Shown here one piece after another: positions 52,257-60,680 of a stretch of DNA of 64,000 nt. This stretch comes from Pseudomonadota bacterium. GTDB taxonomy: Bacteria; Pseudomonadota; Alphaproteobacteria; Sphingomonadales; Sphingomonadaceae. Within the stretch, counting starts at the first letter, position 1; the number at the start of each line of letters is the position of its first letter. The DNA lies in NCBI GenBank assembly GCA_020160755.1, contig JAIUPN010000015.1:1-64000 (forward strand). The letters are read 5' to 3'. The position numbers were made by a program, and so were the translations under genes. The notes beneath the pieces were generated by a model. That model made no database searches, had not been told where the DNA came from, and saw only the letters and a program-made list of their open reading frames with translations.

Positions 52257-53843
52257 TCAGGCCAGCGCCGCCTTCACGAAGTCGGCCGCGCGTTCGCCGA
52301 TCATGATGCTCGGCGCATTGGTGTTGCCGCTGACCAGCCGTGGCATCACGCTTGCGTCGGCGACCCACAGCCCCTCGATCCCGCCCACCTTCAGCGTCGG
52401 ATCGACCACCGCGTCGGCGTCGTTCCCCATCCGGCACGTACCGACCGGGTGATAGACGGTGTCGGCGCGGCCGCGGATCAGCGCGTCGAGTGCCGCATCG
52501 TCGTCGAGATTCACCGGATGCCGGTCGACCCCGGCATAGTCCGCCAAGGGCGGCGCGGCCGCGATGCGGTGCATCATCCGCACCCCCGACCGCAAGGTCG
52601 CCATGTCGCGGTCGTCGGTCAGGAAGCCCGGATCGATCGCGGGCGCCGCACCGGCGTCGGACGAGGCGAGCCGCACCGTCCCGCGGCTTTCGGGGCGCAG
52701 CACGCAGGCGTGGCACGAAAAGCCGTGCCCCTTCACCTTGGCGCGGCCATGGTCCTCGAGCATCGCGGGGACGAAATGATACTGGATGTCGGGCGCAGGA
52801 AGGTCGGGGTGCGATTTCCAGAAGCCCCCCGCCTCGGCGAAGCAGGTCGTCATGATCCCCGTGCGCTTCGTGCGATGCTCGAAGATCGCCTTCACCATCC
52901 GCCAGGTACCGCCGAGACTGTCGCCGAACGGCTCGGTCGAGCGCGTCTCCCAGCTCGACACATAATCGATATGATCCTGCAGGTTCGCGCCGACGCCTTC
53001 GCGGTCGGCGATAACCTCGATCCCCTTGTCCTTCAGATGCGCCCCCGGCCCGATCCCCGACAGCATCAATATCTGCGGGCTGTTGAAAGCGCCCGCCGAC
53101 AATATGACCCCGCCCCGTGCGCGCAGCGTCTCGCGTCTCGCTCCCCGCCGGATCACCACTCCCGTCGCGCGCCCGTTCTCGATCAGGATTTTTTCGACCA
53201 GCGCGCCCGTGCGCACCGCGAAATTGCCATGGTCGCGCAGCGGTTCGACATAGGCGCGCGCCGCCGACCAGCGTTCGCCTGCCTTCTGCGTCACCTGATA
53301 GAGGCCGAAACCTTCCTGCTGCGCGCCGTTGAAATCGGCGGTGCGCGGCAGTTGCAGCGACGCCGCGCTCTCGATGAAGCGCTTGCTCGTCACATTGGGC
53401 CAGCGCTGGTCCATCACGTTGAGCGGCCCGCCGCTCCCGTGGAACTCGTCGCCGCCGCGCTCATTGCCTTCGCTGCGCTTGAAGAAAGGCAGCACGTCGG
53501 CGTAGCTCCACCCCGTCGCGCCGAGCGCCGCCCACTGGTCGTAATCGAAGGCGTGCCCGCGGATATAGACCATCGCGTTGATCGCGCTCGACCCGCCGAG
53601 CCCACGCCCGCGCGGCTGGTATCCGGTTCGGCCATTAAGGCCCGGCTGCGGCACCGTCTCGTAACGATAGTTCGACGCATCGGGGATGAATGGCATGAAG
53701 CCCGGCGTCTTCACGCGCACATTGTCGTTGGTCCCGCCTGCCTCGACGAGGCACACCGTCCGCGATCCATCCTCGGCCAGCCGCCCCGCCGCCGCGCTCC
53801 CCGCGCTGCCGCCGCCGATAACGATGATGTCGAACTGATCCAT
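52257..53843 (-). CDS. GMC-family oxidoreductase (choline dehydrogenase-like)
   Basis: 528-residue FAD enzyme of the glucose-methanol-choline family oxidising an alcohol. ADP-binding motif DIIVIGGGSAGSAAAGRLAED, GMC signature 1 GRGLGGSSAINAMVYIRG, signature 2 SAGAFNSPQILMLSGIGP, and C-terminal VYHPVGTCRMG with active-site His. No betaine aldehyde dehydrogenase or betI is near, so a role in choline oxidation is not supported; an alcohol or terpenoid substrate is as likely. Confidence 0.93.
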   Translation of the reverse strand: MDQFDIIVIGGGSAGSAAAGRLAEDGSRTVCLVEAGGTNDNVRVKTPGFMPFIPDASNYRYETVPQPGLNGRTGYQPRGRGLGGSSAINAMVYIRGHAFDYDQWAALGATGWSYADVLPFFKRSEGNERGGDEFHGSGGPLNVMDQRWPNVTSKRFIESAASLQLPRTADFNGAQQEGFGLYQVTQKAGERWSAARAYVEPLRDHGNFAVRTGALVEKILIENGRATGVVIRRGARRETLRARGGVILSAGAFNSPQILMLSGIGPGAHLKDKGIEVIADREGVGANLQDHIDYVSSWETRSTEPFGDSLGGTWRMVKAIFEHRTKRTGIMTTCFAEAGGFWKSHPDLPAPDIQYHFVPAMLEDHGRAKVKGHGFSCHACVLRPESRGTVRLASSDAGAAPAIDPGFLTDDRDMATLRSGVRMMHRIAAAPPLADYAGVDRHPVNLDDDAALDALIRGRADTVYHPVGTCRMGNDADAVVDPTLKVGGIEGLWVADASVMPRLVSGNTNAPSIMIGERAADFVKAALA

Positions 53844-53938
53844 GCTTGCGACTCTCCCTCGCGCCGCCTGCTGGCGGTCGTCCGCGTGCTTACATGAATG
53901 TCATTAGCGGGCGAGGCAAGCTGCTAGATAAGGCAGCT

Positions 53939-54853
53939 CTAGTCCGCCGGCTCTTCGGCCGGCCGTCCCGCCGCCCAGCGTTCCTTGATCATCGCGCTTG
54001 TCGCGCGGCTGCCGTCGTGGCTCCAGCCGGGTTCGCGCCACATATAATCCGCCTTATGCTTCCACGGCGCGTGCCAGACGTCTTTCGCGATCCCGACCCA
54101 TTCGTGCATCGCGGCCCACAGGATGTTGAAGCTGCCGAGCTGCTTGACGATCCCGTAGCGCACCGGCTCGTCGTCGCGTTCGGCGACGAAGCTGCCGAAC
54201 ATCTTGTCCCAGATGATGAAGACCCCGGCATAATTCGCGTCGAGATAGCGCGGGTTCACCCCGTGATGGACGCGGTGGTGCGACGGGGTGTTCATCACCG
54301 CCTCGAACCATTTGGGCATCCGCTTGATCGCCTCGGTGTGGATCCAGAATTGGTAGATGAGGTTCAGCCCCGCGCAGAAGAACACCATCGCGGGCGGAAA
54401 GCCGATCAGGAACAAGGGCAGGCGGAACAGGAAGGTCAGGCTGAAGAAACCCGTCCATGTCTGCCTGAGCGCGGTCGAGAGGTTATAATGCTGGCTGCTG
54501 TGGTGGATGACATGGCTCGCCCAGAACCAGCGCACGCGGTGCGCGCTGCGATGGAAAGCATAATAGGCGAGGTCGTCGAGGAAGAAGCAGAGGATCCACG
54601 CCCACCACCAGCGGCTGAACTCGATCCCGATGTCGAACAGGTGGAACTGGTAGACCCAAACCGACATGCCGATCACCGCCGCGCCGACGAGCGCGCCGGC
54701 GACCTGGCTCACCGTGCCGAGCATCAACGAGGTCAACGTATCGCGCGCCTCGTAGCGGCTCTTGTCGGCACGCAGCGAGATCAGCATCTCGGCGATGAGC
54801 AGCAGGATGAACGCGGGAACGGCGTAAACGACCGGATCGGGCAACTTATCCAC
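53939..54853 (-). CDS. Sterol desaturase/fatty acid hydroxylase-family membrane enzyme 1
   Basis: 304 residues with four or five membrane helices and the di-iron histidine boxes HRSAH, HVIHHSSQHYN and HRVHHGVN. The family hydroxylates or desaturates lipids, sterols or carotenoids. GTG54853 overlaps the end of the upstream gene by 8 bp; an ATG at 54892 is possible but has no properly spaced ribosome binding site. Third gene of a minus-strand operon with the two genes upstream. Different in sequence from the enzyme at 56353. Confidence 0.88.
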   Translation of the reverse strand: MDKLPDPVVYAVPAFILLLIAEMLISLRADKSRYEARDTLTSLMLGTVSQVAGALVGAAVIGMSVWVYQFHLFDIGIEFSRWWWAWILCFFLDDLAYYAFHRSAHRVRWFWASHVIHHSSQHYNLSTALRQTWTGFFSLTFLFRLPLFLIGFPPAMVFFCAGLNLIYQFWIHTEAIKRMPKWFEAVMNTPSHHRVHHGVNPRYLDANYAGVFIIWDKMFGSFVAERDDEPVRYGIVKQLGSFNILWAAMHEWVGIAKDVWHAPWKHKADYMWREPGWSHDGSRATSAMIKERWAAGRPAEEPAD

Positions 54854-55253
54854 GGTCAAACTCGCGCATCCGGCTCGCCCACATCCCCGCATCCTTTCCC
54901 AATTGCAGCGTCACCGCGCCGAATGTTTTCTCCGGCGTCGTCAGCGTCAGGAAATCCTTGTCGAGCCGGCCCTCGACGCTGGCATCGACCGGCCGCGCCG
55001 CAAAGAAATTGCCGTGCGCGCGCACCAGCATCATCCGCCCCTCGGCATTTTGCACGATCGCGGCAAAGCCCGCGCGGTCGCGCGCGACATCGACTCCGTT
55101 AAACCCCGCCTCGGCCTCTTCGGCGAGCCGGATCGCGTGGGCCGCGTCGGCGATCCGCGGGTCGCTTCCCAGCCCGATTTTCCCGACCAGCCAGGCAATG
55201 AAAAGCACCGCGACGAGCGACGCGCCCAGCTGGATCAACGCTGCCTGATTCAT
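54846..55253 (-). CDS. Hypothetical membrane-anchored protein
   Basis: 135 residues: one N-terminal transmembrane helix (LGASLVAVLFIAWLVGKIGL) and a soluble beta-rich domain with GFAAIVQNAEGRMMLVRAHGNFFAARPV. ATG overlaps the stop of the phosphatase gene upstream. Not recognised, but its place before a sterol desaturase-family gene recurs in sphingomonads as far as I can recall. Function unknown. Confidence 0.7.
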   Translation of the reverse strand: MNQAALIQLGASLVAVLFIAWLVGKIGLGSDPRIADAAHAIRLAEEAEAGFNGVDVARDRAGFAAIVQNAEGRMMLVRAHGNFFAARPVDASVEGRLDKDFLTLTTPEKTFGAVTLQLGKDAGMWASRMREFDRG

Positions 55254-55684
55254 TTTTCCCCCGCGAGCGCGTCCAGCATCGGCCGCAGCCCCGAAAGGTC
55301 ATATCCTGCCTTCGCCGCCGCCTGCACGATGCCGTCGACATCGTCACCCGCGCGCGCGCGCGTCAGCGCCCACAAGTGCGTCGAGCGTGTACCCGAGCGG
55401 CAATAGGCGAGGATCGGCCCCGTCGCATCGCGCAGCAATTTATCGAGCGCATCGATCTGCGGATGGCTGAAACCCGCATGGCCGATCGGGATCGCGGCAT
55501 AGGCCAGCCCCTCGGCCGCGGCGGCATGTGCAATCTCGTCGCCCTGCGGCGCCGACGGCTCCTCGCCATCGGGACGATTGTTGACGAGCATCGCAAAACC
55601 CGCGGCCTTCGCTTCGGCCACATCCTCGATGCTGATCTGCGGGGCGACGCTATAGTCGGCGGACAGGGTTCGAAAATCGCTCAT
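55250..55684 (-). CDS. TIGR01244/DUF442-type phosphatase or sulfur transferase
   Basis: 144-residue protein of the Blh-like/DUF442 family with a dual-specificity-phosphatase fold. ISIEDVAEAKAAGFAMLVNNRPDGEEP and the active-site loop YCRSGTRS (Cys-x5-Arg) are visible. Relatives are named beta-lactamase-hydrolase-like and act with persulfide metabolism enzymes. First gene of a three-gene operon. Confidence 0.85.
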   Translation of the reverse strand: MSDFRTLSADYSVAPQISIEDVAEAKAAGFAMLVNNRPDGEEPSAPQGDEIAHAAAAEGLAYAAIPIGHAGFSHPQIDALDKLLRDATGPILAYCRSGTRSTHLWALTRARAGDDVDGIVQAAAKAGYDLSGLRPMLDALAGEK

Positions 55685-55786
55685 GCCAGCGATCTACTCC
55701 CGCCGCGCCCGTGCTGACAAGGGTGAAGGTGGTGCCGGAAATGCGATGCCGCTTCCCTTGCTCCGCGCGTCGCTTATGGTCGCGAT

Positions 55787-56416
55787 ATGAACGATCATTT
55801 CCAATGGGCTTTCGGCTATTGCGCGGCGCGCGGCTATGCTCACCCCGTCGCGGCCACGATGTCCCCGGCCTTGTGGTTCGATGCCGGGAAACCCGATCAA
55901 GCCGGGCGCTTCATCCTCGGCGACACATCGGGCGAAGCCGTCGCCGCCGCCTTCGCCGCGGTCGATGCGCCCTATATCTACGTCGATATCGCGGCCCCGC
56001 GCGACACGATTCTGCCGCATGTTCCGCCGCGCTGGCAGCCGCGCGATCCGATGTGGCTGATGGCCGCCGGAACCGACATGTCCCCCGCGCGGCCCACGCC
56101 CGATTTCATCATCGAGGTCGATGAAGGGGACGACCGTTTCGAAGCGGTCGCGCGGCACAGCGACGGTTCGCTTGCCGCGCGCGGCGTTCTCGGCATCCAT
56201 GGCACCGTCGCCGTTTACGACCAGATCGTCACCGAAGCGCAATTCGGCCGCCGCGGGCTCGGCTCGGCAATCATGGCCGAACTCGGCCGCCGCGCCCTTG
56301 GTCGCGGCGTCACCGACTGCCTGCTGGTCGCGACCGCCGACGGCAAAGCGCTTTACGAACGGCTCGGCTGGACGCTGCGCAGCGACATCGTTTCGGTCAT
56401 TTCGCCGCCGGCCTGA
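55787..56416 (+). CDS. GNAT-family N-acetyltransferase
   Basis: 209 residues with a GNAT acetyl-CoA-binding motif (FGRRGLGSAIMAELGRRALGRGVTDCLLVATADGKALYERLGW). The N-terminal half is atypical for the family and may contribute substrate binding. Its 3' end overlaps the convergent sterol desaturase-family gene by 64 bp. Substrate unknown. Confidence 0.85.
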   Translation: MNDHFQWAFGYCAARGYAHPVAATMSPALWFDAGKPDQAGRFILGDTSGEAVAAAFAAVDAPYIYVDIAAPRDTILPHVPPRWQPRDPMWLMAAGTDMSPARPTPDFIIEVDEGDDRFEAVARHSDGSLAARGVLGIHGTVAVYDQIVTEAQFGRRGLGSAIMAELGRRALGRGVTDCLLVATADGKALYERLGWTLRSDIVSVISPPA

Positions 56417-57213
56417 GGCCCTGCGACCTCGCGCACCGGCGCGCGCGACACGATAGCGTGAAACCGCTCGGCATAGTGCGGATGCTCGGTCCCCATCCAT
56501 TTGTCCCACCAGGTGAAATAGAGTCCGTAATTGCGGTTGAACCCGCCGCTGTGGTGCAGGTCATGGTGGGTCGTCGTGTTGATCCAGCGCGTCAGCGGCG
56601 TCGCCAGCCACCAGCGCGGATGCAGTTCGAACCCCGCATGTCCCATCGCGTTACGGACGATCTGGAAATTGATCCAGAGAAACATCACCCACGCCGGGGT
56701 CGCGACGAAAAACAGCCAGATCGGCACGAAGGCGATCATCACAAACGCCTCGGGAATCGCGAAACTATAGGCTGCCCACGGCGTCGGCGTCACCGAACGA
56801 TGATGCGCGCGGTGGAATATCCTGAACAGCCGCGGATGATGCATCGCACGGTGCACCCAATAGAAATAGGCGTCGTGCGCGACGATGATCGCGGCAAGCA
56901 GCGCCATGTCGCCGATCACGCCATAGCTGCCCTGAAAACGATGCAGCACGCCGCTGTCGGCGCCCCAGACGATGAACAACGACACGAAAAGATAGACGCC
57001 GACGGTCTGCAGCGATTGCAGGACTTCGCGGCGGCGGTCCGCCGCCGTCGCCTCGCGCGCCTGGATCTTGCGCGCTGCGAGGCTCGACCGGCGCAGCCCC
57101 CAGACGATCGCGCTCGTCACCCCCGCCGCGACAAGATAGCGGCCGAAGTCGAAGGCGAAGATCGCGGGACCCTTTTCGAACAGGATCGCGAGCGGCGGCA
57201 GGTCTTGGATCAT
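56353..57213 (-). CDS. Sterol desaturase/fatty acid hydroxylase-family membrane enzyme 2
   Basis: 286 residues with histidine boxes HRAMHH, HRAHHRS and HHDLHH and about four membrane helices (ILFEKGPAIFAFDFGRYLVAAG, IGDMALLAAIIVAHDAYFYW, FVMIAFVPIWLFFVA). Same superfamily as the enzyme at 53939 but a different branch. AAGGA precedes ATG57213. It lies directly downstream of an AraC-type regulator on the same strand, suggesting control by it or co-transcription. The C-terminal tail overlaps the convergent GNAT gene. Confidence 0.87.
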   Translation of the reverse strand: MIQDLPPLAILFEKGPAIFAFDFGRYLVAAGVTSAIVWGLRRSSLAARKIQAREATAADRRREVLQSLQTVGVYLFVSLFIVWGADSGVLHRFQGSYGVIGDMALLAAIIVAHDAYFYWVHRAMHHPRLFRIFHRAHHRSVTPTPWAAYSFAIPEAFVMIAFVPIWLFFVATPAWVMFLWINFQIVRNAMGHAGFELHPRWWLATPLTRWINTTTHHDLHHSGGFNRNYGLYFTWWDKWMGTEHPHYAERFHAIVSRAPVREVAGPQAGGEMTETMSLRSVQPSRS

Positions 57214-57287
57214 GCGGACATCCTTCCAATCAATGTCCGCCGTTGACCAGCTTTTCTGCGCCGCCGCGCCGCAATGTCGAAAATCGG

Positions 57288-58346
57288 CTAGCCGATTCCG
57301 GAATCGGCGAGCCGTCTGGCGCGATAGGCGCTCGGCGTCATCCCCTCGGCATCGCGAAACGCGCGGTTGAACGGTCCCAGCGAACCGAAACCCGCGTCGA
57401 TCGCGATCGTCAGGATCGGCACGTCGCGCTGCGCCGGGTCGGCGAGCGCGGCGCGAATCTCGTCGAGGCGGAAGCTGTTCAGAAACGCGGTGAAGTTGCG
57501 AAACCCCATCTCGCCGTTGATCGCGCGCCGCACGCGATATTCGGGCTCGCCGAGCTGCGCCGCGAGGATCGTGATCGAAAAGCCCTCGGCGCGATAGGCG
57601 CGCGCCTCGGCCATCACCGCGTGCAGCCGCTGCGCGAGCGGCGACGGTGTGGCCAGCGGCTCCGCCTGTTTCGGCGGACGCCCCGGCGCCGCGAACAGTT
57701 CGGCCAGCCGAAAGCGATACAGGCCAACCGAAACGATGAAGGTGGCAATCAGGATCGCGACGAGCGTCACCGACCGCCCCGGGTCGGACGCCGTACCATG
57801 GCCGTCGAACATCTCGACAAAGGTCGCGAGCAGGATGAAGCCGCCGATCGCGCAAACGAGCGCAGCGCGAAATCCGCGCCGCGCTTCGATCAGGTCGTTC
57901 GCGCGCCCGCGCCAGGCGATCCACATGCCCGCCACCGCAAAGGCGAACATGCCGATGCGCACCAGCACCCATATCTCGAAGCTGAACGTCCCCGTCGCCG
58001 CCATCAATATGATCTGGGTCAGCGGCAGCACCCCGAATGCGGCAACAAGCAGCCAGCTGCGCCAGCCGATCCGTTGCTGGTCGTCGAACCACAGCCGGAC
58101 GAACAGCCAGAAAAAAGCCGGCACCATCACCGACAGCGCGTCGCAGATGGCGAAGGGAAAGTGCGCCCGTCCCCCGGGGCTGAAGACCGGCACAAGCAGA
58201 TAGGCAATGATCGCAAGATTCATCGTGATCGCGACGCGCGCGGGGAGGACATGACCATGGTCGCGCGCGAGGATGGCGATCCACAGCAGGAACAGCGCGA
58301 TGGCGCCGCCACGAATCATCGGGTCGAGGATCATCAGCGACGCCAT
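57288..58346 (-). CDS. AraC-family regulator with membrane domain
   Basis: 352 residues: an N-terminal domain of about seven membrane helices (residues 1-220) followed by a cytoplasmic AraC helix-turn-helix (FSITILAAQLGEPEYRVRRAINGEMGFRNFTAFLNSFRLDEIRAAL, ILTIAIDAGFGSLGPFNRAFRDAEGMTPSAYRARR). Such proteins sense a membrane or lipophilic signal. The sterol desaturase-family gene 74 bp downstream is the likely target. Confidence 0.88.
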   Translation of the reverse strand: MASLMILDPMIRGGAIALFLLWIAILARDHGHVLPARVAITMNLAIIAYLLVPVFSPGGRAHFPFAICDALSVMVPAFFWLFVRLWFDDQQRIGWRSWLLVAAFGVLPLTQIILMAATGTFSFEIWVLVRIGMFAFAVAGMWIAWRGRANDLIEARRGFRAALVCAIGGFILLATFVEMFDGHGTASDPGRSVTLVAILIATFIVSVGLYRFRLAELFAAPGRPPKQAEPLATPSPLAQRLHAVMAEARAYRAEGFSITILAAQLGEPEYRVRRAINGEMGFRNFTAFLNSFRLDEIRAALADPAQRDVPILTIAIDAGFGSLGPFNRAFRDAEGMTPSAYRARRLADSGIG

Positions 58347-58405
58347 CGCGCTCTGCTACTGCAAGCCAGGTCGGCGCGCCACCATCGCCGCCGCACGGCG
58401 CCGGG

Positions 58406-58711
58406 TCATTGCGCCGCCAGTTGCTGGAGCTGCCGGCCCTGCAATGTCCGCATGGCCTGCTCGCGCGTCGTCTCGCGGCATTGCCGGGCGGTCCGGCGCG
58501 CCTTGAAGCTCAGATGCTCGACATCGCTCCGGCACGCGGTCCTGACGGCCCGCTCGATCCGGCGCTCCGCCGTCTTCACGTCCGCGGGCGCGCGCAGGTC
58601 GAGCGCGCGCATGTCGACCCGAACGGTCGGCGGAGCATCGGACGCATGGGCCGTCGTCGGCGTCGCGGCGAGGCATCCGGCGACGAGCGCCGGGATCAAT
58701 CCTTGTTTCAT
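58406..58711 (-). CDS. UrcA-family protein
   Basis: 101-residue periplasmic protein of the UrcA family, frequent in Caulobacterales and Sphingomonadales. Signal peptide ALVAGCLAATPTTAHA, then VRVDMRALDLRAPADVKTAERRIERAVRTACR with the conserved Cys, and a second Cys in RRTARQCR. AAAGGA precedes ATG. Function unknown. Confidence 0.88.
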   Translation of the reverse strand: MKQGLIPALVAGCLAATPTTAHASDAPPTVRVDMRALDLRAPADVKTAERRIERAVRTACRSDVEHLSFKARRTARQCRETTREQAMRTLQGRQLQQLAAQ

Positions 58712-58859
58712 GGTCGAGATCCTTTCATCGATCGGCGCCGCAAAGGGAGAGCGGCCGCGATGAAAGCGGAGGTGGCGACGATCGGCGCAACGGTCGCGCC
58801 GCGTTCGGAATATGGCTAGTCGTTTGTGAAATCGGCCAGTGTTGCGGCCCGATACCGGT

Positions 58860-60638
58860 TCAAAATTGCCGGATCACATTCAGGAACGCCTCGCCCCATG
58901 CGTCGAGCTTCTTGCCGCCGACGCCGGGAATGTCCGCCAGCGCCGAGCGCGTCGCGGGCCGCTCGCTCGCCATCGTGCGGAGCACCGCGTCGTGAAAGAT
59001 CACATAAGGCGGCACATTCGCTTCGGCGGCGAGCTCGCGCCGCATCGCGCGCAGCGCGTCGAACAGCGGATCGCCGACCGGGTTCGGCGTTGCATTCGCG
59101 CCGCCGCGCGTGGCCCTTTGCGTCCGCCTCACCGGCGGCTCAGCCATCAGCACCGCCGTCTCGCCCTTCATCATCGCGCGCGCCGCGGGGCCGAGCATCA
59201 GCCCGCCATGCTCGGTCGTGTCCAGTGCCTCGCGTGCCATCAGGCTGCGGACCAGCGGCTTGATCAGCCGTGCCTCCTCGCCCGCGACGATCCCGAACAC
59301 CGATAATTTGTCGTGCCCGCGGCTCGCGATCCGCTCGTCGCTGCGCCCCGTCAGCACCGCCTCGATATGCCCCGCGCCGAAACTCTGCCCGGTGCGGTAC
59401 ACCGCGCTCAGCAGCTTCTGCGCGAGCACCGTCGCATCGACCTGCGCTGCCGGTTCAAGGCAATTATCGCAATTGCCGCAGCGCTCTGGCGGGTTCTCGC
59501 CAAAGTGTCGCAGCAACAGCGCGCGCCGGCATTCGACCGTCTCGACCAGCGCCGCGAGCGCATTCAATCGCACCCGCTCGCCCGCGACGCGCGCCTCGGG
59601 TAATTCGGACAGCCGCATCCGCGCGCGCGCAAAATCGTCGGCGCCCCACAGCATCATCGCCTCGGCGGGGTCGCCGTCGCGCCCCGCACGCCCGGTTTCC
59701 TGATAATAGCTTTCGATCGATTTCGGCAGCCCGGCGTGCGCGACGAAGCGCACGTCAGGCTTGTCGATCCCCATGCCGAAGGCGACCGTCGCGGTGACGA
59801 TGCCGTCCTCCGACGCGACGAAATCATGCTGCACCTGCGCGCGCCGCTCGGGATCGAGCCCCGCGTGATAGGCCGCGACACTGCGCCCGGTCGCCGCCGC
59901 GATCTGTTCGGCGAGCCGCTCGGTGCCGTTACGCGTCGGCGCATAGACGATTCCCGGTCCCGGATTGGCAGCGATGAAATCGACAAGCTGCTTCGCCGGG
60001 CTCACGCGCGGGCGAACCGCATAACGGATGTTCGGCCGGTCGAACCCCGCGAGGACCAGCCCGTCGGAGGGAATGCCGAGCTGGACAAGGATATCCTCGC
60101 GTGTGTGTTTGTCCGCGGTTGCCGTGAGCGCAAGCCGCGGCACCGCCGGGAACGCATCGAGCAACGGGCGCAGCAAGCGGTAGTCGGGGCGGAAATCATG
60201 CCCCCATTCGGACACGCAATGCGCCTCGTCGATCGCGAACAGCGCCGGCGTCTGCGCTTCGAGCAGGGTGCGGAACCCCTCGCCTGTCGCGCGCTCTGGC
60301 GCGACATACAAAAGGTCGAGCTGGCCGTCGCGATACGCCTGCCGCGTGTCGGCCCAGTCGGCATCGACGCTCGTCAGGCTCGCCGCGCGAATCCCCGCCG
60401 CGCGCGCGCCGCGCAGCTGGTCGTGCATCAGCGCGATCAGCGGCGACACGACAACGACACAGCCGTTCAACGCGACCGCGGGCAGCTGGTATGTCAGCGA
60501 CTTACCAGCCCCCGTCGGCATCACCGCAAGCGTCCGTTCGCCCGCCATCACGCGATCGACGACCTCGCCCTGACGCCCGCGAAAGGCATCGAAACCGAAG
60601 GTGGATTTGAGCAAGGGGAGGAGAGCGGCGGCGGACAT
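58860..60638 (-). CDS. recQ: ATP-dependent DNA helicase RecQ
   Basis: 592-residue superfamily-2 helicase for recombination and repair. Motif I MPTGAGKS, motif II DEAHC in FAIDEAHCVSEWGHDFRPDY, zinc-binding Cys cluster CGNCDNC preceded by RRALLLRHFGE, RQC winged-helix and C-terminal HRDC domain (MRRELAAEANVPPYVIFHDAVLRTMA). Full family length and domain order. Monocistronic between UrcA and the antiporter gene. Confidence 0.95.
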   Translation of the reverse strand: MSAAALLPLLKSTFGFDAFRGRQGEVVDRVMAGERTLAVMPTGAGKSLTYQLPAVALNGCVVVVSPLIALMHDQLRGARAAGIRAASLTSVDADWADTRQAYRDGQLDLLYVAPERATGEGFRTLLEAQTPALFAIDEAHCVSEWGHDFRPDYRLLRPLLDAFPAVPRLALTATADKHTREDILVQLGIPSDGLVLAGFDRPNIRYAVRPRVSPAKQLVDFIAANPGPGIVYAPTRNGTERLAEQIAAATGRSVAAYHAGLDPERRAQVQHDFVASEDGIVTATVAFGMGIDKPDVRFVAHAGLPKSIESYYQETGRAGRDGDPAEAMMLWGADDFARARMRLSELPEARVAGERVRLNALAALVETVECRRALLLRHFGENPPERCGNCDNCLEPAAQVDATVLAQKLLSAVYRTGQSFGAGHIEAVLTGRSDERIASRGHDKLSVFGIVAGEEARLIKPLVRSLMAREALDTTEHGGLMLGPAARAMMKGETAVLMAEPPVRRTQRATRGGANATPNPVGDPLFDALRAMRRELAAEANVPPYVIFHDAVLRTMASERPATRSALADIPGVGGKKLDAWGEAFLNVIRQF

Positions 60639-60680
60639 TGTGCCGCCGCGATAGGCAAGATGGCGGAGCGGGGGAAGCCC

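Noticed and set aside
53846..55102. Plus-strand frame over the sterol-desaturase operon
   Set aside because: Antisense to genes with clear histidine boxes and coupled starts.
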